A stretch of 64,000 nucleotides of DNA from Plotosus lineatus (taxonomy: Eukaryota > Chordata > Actinopteri > Siluriformes > Plotosidae), in contig CM045731.1 in assembly GCA_024760905.1 (NCBI GenBank), positions 21,266,001 to 21,330,000 of the forward strand, written 5' to 3'. This document shows, one piece after another, positions 52,001-61,700 of this stretch (the stretch's first letter is position 1; each line of letters starts with the position of its first letter). Position numbers and translations under genes: made by a program. The notes under the pieces are model-generated. The model searched no databases, was not told the DNA's origin, and saw only the letters and a list, made by a program, of their open reading frames with translations.

Positions 52001-54387
52001 TGTGCTAGTGCCCATTTTTAAGAACAAGGGAGACGTGCAGAGTTGTCGCAGCTACAGAGGGATAAAGTTGATGAGCCATACGATGAAGTTATGGGAAAGA
52101 ATAGTGGAAGCTAGACTAAGGGCAGAGGTCAGCATTTGTGAACAACAGTTTGGTTTCATGCCAAGAAAGAGCACCACAGATGCAGTGTTTGCTTTGAGGA
52201 TGTTAATAGAGAAGTACAGAGAAGGTCAGAAGGAGCTGCATTGTGCCTTTGTGGATCTGGAGAAAGCATATGACAGGGTGCCAAGAGAAAAACTGTGGTA
52301 TTGCATGAGGAAGTCTGGAGTGGCAGAGAAGTATATTAGAGTGGTGCAGGACATGTATGAGAGATGTAAGACAGTGGTGAGGTGTGCTGTCGGTGTGACA
52401 GAAGAGTTCATGGTGGAGGTGGGACTGCATCAAGGGTCAGCTCTCAGCCCCTTCTTGTTTGCTATGGTGATGGACAGGCTGACAGACGAGGTTAGACAAG
52501 AATCTCCATGGACTATTATGTTTGCAGATGACATTGTGATCAGTAGTGAGAGCAGAGAACAAGTGGAGGAAAATCTAGAGAGGTGGAGGTATGCCCTGGA
52601 AAGGAGGGGAATGAAGGTTAGTCGCAGTAAGACAGAATACATGTGTGTGAACAACAAGGACCCAAGAGGAACGGTGAGGTTACAGGGGCAGAGATAAAGA
52701 AGGTGGAGGATTTTAAGTACTTTGGCTCATCAATCCAGAGCAATGGAGAGTGTGGAAAAGAGGTGAAGAAGCACGTGCAGGCTGGTTGGAATGGATGGAG
52801 AAAAGTGTCCGGTGTGATGTGTGATAGGAGAATATCGGCAAGAATGAAGGGAAAAGTGTACAAGACGATGAGGCCAGCGATGTTGTATGGTTAGAGACAG
52901 TGGCCCTGGGGAAAAGACGGGAGTCAGAGTTGGAGGTAGCAGAGATGAAAATGTTGAGGTTCTCTTTGGGAGTAACGAGGATGGATAGGATCAGGAATGA
53001 GTACATCAGAGGGACAGCACATGTTAGATGTTTTGGAGACAAAGTCAGAGAGGCTAGCTTGAGATGGTTTGGACATGTACAGAGGAGGGATAGTGAGTAT
53101 ATTGGTAGTAGGATGCTGAGGTTGGAACTACCAGGCAGAAAGCCCAGAGGAAGACTAAAGAGAAGATTTATGGATGTGGTGAAGGCGGACATGAAGGTCG
53201 TTGGAGTAAGAGAAGAAGATGCAGAGGATAGGGTGAGATGGAGGCAGATCATTTGCTGTGGCGACCCCTGAAGGGAACAGCCGAAAGGAAAAGAAGAAGA
53301 AGATTTACAGATTTTTGTTGGGGGTGTGAAAAGATTTCGATTAAAATTATTACCTGTGTCGTGAGAAACTGCATGTACTCCAGAATTAATATATTAAAGC
53401 ACAAACATCCTGAAGTACTGAAAGGAACATGGCCCTGATGATGTCATCACTCTGAGACTCAGTTTTTAAATATTCACCCATTAAGTCTTTAAAATTATAG
53501 CTATCAGTCTAAGATTTTGCACACAGACAAATTTTAGGATAACAGGGGGTTTTTAGATAAACTATCAAGTGCTATCTTTGAATATTTTGAAAATTTTCCA
53601 TTTTAATTTTCAATATTAACATCAGCATTGCGCCTTCATCATATTATAGTCATATTTTGTTTACAACACAAAAACTAAAAAAAAAAAAATTTAAATGCAT
53701 GGATTTAAACCACCATATTGATATTTCCGCACTCTCTGCCTTGCTTTAATTAATAGTAATCAGAGCGAGAGGAAAGAGCCTCATACCTCGAACATAAGGT
53801 GGTCGGAAATGTTCGGCTGGTCTGTCTGTACGGCCTGCAGCACGAAGGCGTCCCACAGGTCAAAAAAGGAGCGCAGGTGCACCAGGACGGGATGTGGCAG
53901 TTGCGCAATATCTACTGTCCCTTTTGGGGGAAAAAGGCTTTCAAGTCAGGATATTCTATCATTAAAGACGGCAGAAACCAAATAGTCCAATATTTACAGT
54001 AGGAGGTTTAAATAGAAGGTGAGAATGTTAGTTGATCAAAATCACACATTGTACAGTATCATCAACAGTACATTTAATCTGCAAAATTCAGTCATTTGTT
54101 ACACGGAATTACATTTTACCAATTTTATGTTCCCAACCCCCCAAACACCAAGAAAGTACTAATAGTAATACAGGGATCCCTCACTTTCCACGGTTAATGG
54201 GGACCGAGATCCAACCCCCCGTGGCAACCACCGATTTCCGCGAAGTAGGATCGACCCCTCCTGACTGACGTATACATACATGTATATGTGTAGATAATAT
54301 CAATAAATACATATTCGACACTATAAATGCTTATAATAACAATTAAACATTCAAAAATAATGCATAAGATGTCAATAAAATATAAAT

Positions 54388-54420
<33 letters not shown>

Positions 54421-57400
54421 CAGACGCGAGCGTGCGCACACAGATGCACAACTCACAAAAATATGTAAGTAGTTTTGATGGGGGGGGTTTTGTGTTTTTT
54501 TTTGTTTTGTTTGTTGGGGTTTTTTTGCATAATTGGCCTTGTTTTGCAGCATTTTCCTTAAATTTTCCTTAATTTCGTTATTTTTTAATTAAAATTTTTG
54601 AAAAACCTACAAGGCACTGAAGCTGCAGAAACTGAAGCGCGATGTAGTGAGGGATCCCTGTATATACTTCTTTCTATCCTCTTAAAGTCTGTTCTCGGAA
54701 CTCACACATGACATGATGGAGGTAGACGCAGGATAGACTTAGTGGTTTGCAAGAAGTTTTGAGTCCTGGGCTCGGCGAGGCGTGTGGAGTTTACATGTTC
54801 TCCTTGGGCCTGTGCATGTTTGCACCACCAAGTACTCAGACTTCCTCCTCCAAGCAAAACACATACGGGATGTTGAGAGACAGCCAATGAGAGAACAACT
54901 CACGCGTCGTGTGAAATTTTGATTGGCGCGTTCGAATTTTGAATTTCTTTTCGTAAAAGGGGGTTGTTTCGTATCTCGGGGACGGAAACTCGGGAAAATG
55001 TTTTTCGTAATCCGGGGATTTCGTACACGGGGGTCTTTGTAATTTGAGGGCCGACTGTACATTGTTGTGAGGTCTGCATCTGAGTGTGTGCACGCGCATC
55101 TGCGTGCATGCACGTACGTCTGTAAGTGTGTATATTTATATTTTATTTATATCTTATGCAGTATTTTTTAATGTTCAATTGTTATTATAAGCATTTATGG
55201 CATTGAATATGTATTTATTGATATTATATACACATATACATGTACTGTACGTATACCCCAGTCGGGGGTTGGGGGGGGGGGTGATCCTACTTCATGAATT
55301 TTGGTGGTCGCAGAGGGATCTCGTTCCCAATTAACCGCGGAAAGTGAGGGATCCCTGTACTTCTCCCATGTTATAAAATGCATAACCAAGTTGCTTCCTG
55401 GGTTTTGTATCAAGTCCAATGCCTGGAAAGAGCAAACCAGTCACAAACTCTGTACCTTTAGAGAAGGCAGTGGCCAGCCTCAGTGCACTGTTATTGTGTG
55501 ATGCGTTTCCTGTATTGCTGCATAAAGCTGCTCTCTCCTCTCGGTCCATCAATATTATGATCCTGAAAGGATACAGAATACAATAATAATAACAACAACA
55601 ACAACAACAATGTTAATGACCTAGTTAGGCCACTCTTGCACTGTATCAGGCCACTCTCCATTAGGTTTTCAAATCCAGACCAAAATCGAACCTGTTGGAC
55701 ACAGCATACAGAGCCTCCATAAATTCCATGCATCGCTCCTCATCCTCAAAGTTACATGTGTTAGCCAAGATGTCCAGGTACTGTTTGTTCCAGCGCATAT
55801 CTACCAAGATCCGATAGTCATCTAGAGAAACAAAAACAAAACAAAGTGAGATTTTTTTATTTTTGGAACTGTGTGCAAAAATAAATTTTACACACAAAAA
55901 TGCTGTTCACAGGCAGTAGTGGCGTATTGCTTAGCACGTCCACCTCACAGCAAGAAGGTCCTGGGTTCGATTCCCAGCTTGGGTGTTTCTATGTGGATTT
56001 AACATGTGCTCACATGGGTTTCCTCCCCACCGTCCAAAAACATGCACAGTAGGTTAATGGGCTGTTCAAAATCGCCCATAGGCATAAGTGTTGGCCCTGT
56101 GATGGCCTCGTGACCTGTTCAAGGTGTACCCTGCCCTTGCCCAGAGTCAGTTGAGATGGGAACCTCCCCACGGCCCTAATTGTGATTAAGCGGTACAAAA
56201 AAATGAATGAATGAAATGTTATTCCTGTTGTATTCAGGCTCCAAGAGAGACCCCAACATACATACCTGTGTTGTGGGGTTGAAGGTGTTCAGTCAGGCAT
56301 TTGCCCTTGCCAACAAGCTTGCTGTTAAAGACGGCTTTGAGAGCTTGGTTGCCTGCCTCAAGCTGCATCAAAGCTGCATCTGTCAACATACATCACACGT
56401 CCATCACAAACATTAGCACGCAAGCCAGGTTCTGCATTTAAAACCTTCTGAAATATGACCTTAAAATGTCAAATATCAGTAAATGCACCCTACTAGATCA
56501 GATTTGGCAGAAATAATTTCTGGGCCAGTTTTTCTTAGGTGTCCTTGAAATGATCCAATAATTACAAATATAATTACTTTTTTTTTTTTAATTACATACT
56601 GCATTTTTAAGTGTTAAAACGTCATTCATATACCGTATTCGACATAAGCACCCTGCTCCAATAAGGCCCCCCCCAATGTTTTTGATCTTGCGTCTAATAA
56701 CTGCCCATGTGTACTGGGAGCAAAATGTTAGATCAAACTTACCAATTTTATTCGATCAGTCTCTGTAACCGTAAAATGAGGCTTTCACTGCTTGTAAAAG
56801 TGAGTTTACACGGTATTTCAAGACCCCCTGCCACTGGGGAATGTCTATAATGTTCATCAGTAACAGCACATTTGACTGTTCCGCCATGCTTTAAAAAACA
56901 GGAAAATATTTTGCTGTGTTCTCTTGGTAAATGTCCAACAACCGATGAACCATTAGAAACTGCTACAGCAAAACTATGGGATGCTCTGAATGAATGGTGC
57001 GATGAACCAGATATGGACCTCTCAGAACGTGATGACGAGGATTTGTCACCTGATTCTCCTGCTCACTAACTTTAAACATTTAAAGACGTTCCTGGCCATG
57101 TGTTTTTCAATATGCCATGTGCTCAAATTGTCCTTTGTGTGGACCGATTCAACGTGCCATGTGCTACAGTTGATATTCATATTGATGGGCTCGATTTTAC
57201 ATCGGGGGAAAATATTAAAGGCACATCACCGGTAGGAAAAATATATATATTTTTTTTAACTATGCTGTTTTCTGTTTACTTTCAGCTTTCATGTAAGTAA
57301 TTTGGTTGATACCATAAAATGAATAACAAATACCAGTAAAACTCTTATTGTTCTGTTATTATTCATATTTTCCACCTTTATGGGAATAAGCACTTGCCGT

Positions 57401-58730
57401 TCCACTCCGCTGGTAATATTTTAATAAGTGCCCACCCGCTCCAATTTTTAACGCGCCCTGGGCGCTTATCACGTCGAATACGGTTTTAAGAAATAAAAAT
57501 CTTACTGATATCTTGCACAGGATAGAAATGATTGTTATTTAGTTCACTGAGAAGATGCACCTGGCAGATGTTTGTAGGTTTTGGCAAGATGGGAGATCCA
57601 GCTGGTTCGCAGGATCCAGTCACTATGGGACGCTCTTTCAGACAGGATCCGTACCGCTGTTGGGAGGAGCCTCTGGGCATCGCTGATACTGTCACATGAC
57701 CCACCTTCTGAGGAAAATTGCAGTGTTTCTACTGCTGCACCGTTCTGCATCTCCCTCTGCAGGTCAGTGAGGCTCAATGGGCGTGTCCTGTGTATATACA
57801 CACACACACACACACAAGATTGCAAATGGATAAGAAATATAACTGACATGTTATTGTGTATGTGTCAACATTGGTGTGCATTTCAGACCTCTTGCTGTGC
57901 AGACTGAGGGTGTTCAGACAGTAAAGGAGAACCTGGCCATCCCTCTGCACACTGGAAAAGCAGGAGTCCTCTGCGGACTGCAATGCAGAAGGTACACGAT
58001 CCGGCCATACGCCGGCACACAACAACCCGCTGCCCCATTCTTCGGAATCTAACACCGCCAGATGCTTTTCTATCACTTCCTGAGCCATCTGAGGTTTAAA
58101 AAAAACAAACAAAAAAAACATGTAAATCGTGTCTCAGAGACCTGTGACTTATGTTTGTGTGCGTAGTGGGCGTACCTTTTGGTTAGCGGTGGTGCGCTGG
58201 CAAAGGACGTACGATTCCCGGCATGCCTGTCGAAAGGCGCTGGGCAAATAAACACCTCTCTGCAGCTGACTAGATAACAAAGCAGCTGCATGCAGCAGAG
58301 ATGACACAGAGGACACCGGGGAGTCTAGGACAACAAACAGGATGATTCAATTTACAGTTTCCAGTATCCATTGTCCATAGCAAGACTAAAAACAAAACTG
58401 AGAGGAGGATTTAAAATCTCATTCTATAACCTCATTGCTCAGCCGAAAAAAGCTCACCCCAGATCGCCGCCTTGATCTCGGAATGAATGCTCATCAGTAA
58501 TTCACACATGCAATCTCCGGTAACTCCCAGAGTGTGTAAAATAGTCTTCAGGTCCAACAGATCCCAAGACACTCCTTCAGTCTCTCCTGGGATGTAGATC
58601 TCTACACCACGGTTCCTCATAGCTCGCGAGATCTCTCCATGGGCAGGGTCCATGGTGAGAAACAACCTGGATGTGACCAGACAAATAAAAAAAAATAATA
58701 ATAATAAGCAAGTGTGTTTTCAGCCCCCTC

Positions 58731-58763
<33 letters not shown>

Positions 58764-61700
58764 CTGAAGTTAGGATGAGGAGTGATGCTTGGTGTTGTCC
58801 CGTCTATGATCCCACGCTCATTAATCGTCAGTGACCCACCTGGCTCAAGGAGAGCATTCAGTCGGTCTAGCACAGATGGGCTTTATAAAAATAAATTAAT
58901 TAATTAAAAATCACACGACAGCGTTTAAAATATAAATTCATTTTAAAAAGGAGAAATCTGTAATTCTTCCATCACTTATACTCAAGAACCTGAACTAAAC
59001 CGGGAGAACTGGCGAGTTAACAACCTGCAGAAGTTGACGTTGTCCATAAGGAGCCAATCGCCTGCCTGCAGAGCTTGGACTAATGTGCCGTCCAGCCATT
59101 CAAACCCGCCGTGACTCCACCCATCCTCCATCTGCGCCAAACGCTCCTTGAGCAGAGTGAAGTCCATCTGTAGCTTCGACATATCTGTGACACATGAAAA
59201 GTAGAAAGACTCTTCTTCAAAACAGTTTTATTTCTCGCTCCTAGATTCTTCTTTTCCTTTCGGCTTTTCCCTTTAGGGGTCGCCACAGCGAATCATCTGC
59301 CTCCATCTCACCCTATCCTTTGCATTTTCTTCTCTTACATCAACTACCTTCATGTCCTCCTTCACCACATCAGAAATTGCTGTGTTTTTGTTGAGATACA
59401 TATGCTACTTCTGAGATACCACTGAACCTGATCTTCTGCTCCCTAAAGCCTGTGAGCCATCCTGATATGCTACAACTGGCTGGAGTTCTCATCTTCGAAG
59501 CCCCTTGCTCCTCCTGATGTTGCCGAAGGGACCTAAATACACACTCAGAAACTGTAGCGTCTTTGTACTGCCAGTGATATTAATTATTTTACTAAAATGA
59601 TTCATGAACCCAGTCCTTGCCTCCATGCCACAGGCTTGCTTATCTTTGAGTATGTCAACTGAAAAGGTGCGATACAAATAAGCTGAATTGAATTGAATGA
59701 ATATGATGACCTTGTACCTGTGAAGACCTTGAGCTTGGTGTTGAGTTTGTGGAGCAGCACAATGATGACCTCGAGCTTGTTCAAGGCATCGAAGGTCACA
59801 GTGCCGTCAGCTGCGTCCAGTCCTTCATCCCTCAGCCAGCGCCGGAATGTGCTCCATGTGGTCAGAAGAAATTCTGTGTCTTGAACGCCTCCGTCCAGAG
59901 ACATCAGCCCACGCCGTGTCACCATTGCTACAACATAATCCATGCTTTCCAAGACCTGCTGCCACGGCCGGATGATATCCACCTATACAGGATGACAGAA
60001 AATGTTTCCCAAAGGAGCACACTATACCAAAGTAACGAGAGTATTAATTTAGTTGCCAGTTCGTTTTTTTACCTGTTCGAACCCGCCTAGCAGTTCAGTG
60101 GTGTCCATGGCGCTGTTCATAGCCATCACCTTCAGTCTGTGGCCGGTCAACAAGGCTAGCAGGTGTACTAGACTGCTCTTCCCACTGGCACTTGGGCCCA
60201 CCAGTATGGCCATCCATCCCATCTTCACGCATTTCATTAAAGACTCTAGCGGCCGTAGAGCTTGGTGAGTAATCGAAAGAGGAGGATCCAAGACGACAGG
60301 AGCCCCGCCACTGCGCAGGAGAACGGACGAGCCCACCTTAATGAGAAGAGAAGACAAGTATGAATAATTCCTGTGAGCACTCTTCTTCTCTTATAGATCG
60401 TAGTGTACATACACCAACCTGCAGATTTAGAGGAGTAATGTGGAACAGTCTGGAGCCCAAGTAAGGCTCGAAATCTTCAGTGAACACCTTCCTGAATACA
60501 GATAGCACCTGAGGAACCAACACATCAACCACAGTTCAATCTTAAAGCTCGTCATTCACTCGTGAATAGCTGATGTGTTTTATTCTTCACTATCAGTTCA
60601 TTTTGGCTGAACACAAAAGATTTCCTGAACCTTCCCTGAAAACACCTCGGCTCCCGGCCTAACCATCTCTCAATCACCTTGTTCATGTCTTATTTTGGTT
60701 CATGGTCTATTCTAGTTCTTTCCAAGAGTTTATTATACCTGGGAGATGAATAGACCCTTTTAATAGTAATGTTTACATAAAACATAAACATGAGTAACAC
60801 CTGAGCCTTATCTGCTTCGGTTCTCATCCGGTCCGCGTACACCAAGCCAACATGCTGGCCTGGGTTATAGAAGGCTTGGGATTGGTCGGCTTGGATCAGC
60901 TGACACCAACGGAAGAGGTCTCGCAGGTTGAACTCCCACGGTCCTCCTTTCTGGCCCCATTTTCTTTCTACCATCACCTCGGTCACAAGCTGGCAAGAGG
61001 AAAAAGAGGATGAAGACTAGAGTTAAAAAATAAAGAAACAAATAAATAAATAAATAAAAGTTCCATAAATTAAAAATAAAAATAAATACCTGTGAGTGAA
61101 TGATTGAATGTGTCAACTGTTTTAAATCAAAGCTTATATACTTGATTGGTACATTATATATTTATGTAAGTGTTGATGCACGTCATTTTGCATAAATCCG
61201 TTCATTTTCTGTAACCACTTAATCGTAATTAGGGTCGAGGGAGGCTGGTGCCCAATCCAGGCGCCTCAAAGCAAGGGCAGAGTACACCCTGGACAATTGG
61301 CCAAGGCTATGCGGCCTACTCTTGTTGAAAGTCAGCAATGGTTCTTTTAAATGCCTCACACCATAGACAGTGAGCGACATGGCTGGACTTTGCTAACCCA
61401 GTTAGCTGCACTGGGGGGGACAGTGACAACCCATGGAGAGTGGGACTCGAACCCACAACCTTAGGATCAGCGATCCAGCACCTTTACCACCAGGCCACCA
61501 TGGCCCTTTCTTAATATCATAACTGTTTATTTCTATTCATTCGTCAAACTGCTTTATCCTATTAGGGGTCTTGTACTTTTTCCTTCAGGAAAGCAAGGTA
61601 TACCCCGAACAGCTCGACAATCCATCACAGGGCCACCACTCACAATCATACACACTCACACTGAAGGACAATTTGGAAGTTGGAGCAGCCGGGTAGCCTG

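Noticed and set aside
51305..52027. 240-residue minus-strand frame
   Set aside because: Antisense of the RTE LINE reverse-transcriptase region; no family resemblance.
55914..55990. Possible tRNA gene (GGTTCGATTCC)
   Set aside because: Head of SINE-C, followed by the SINE body.
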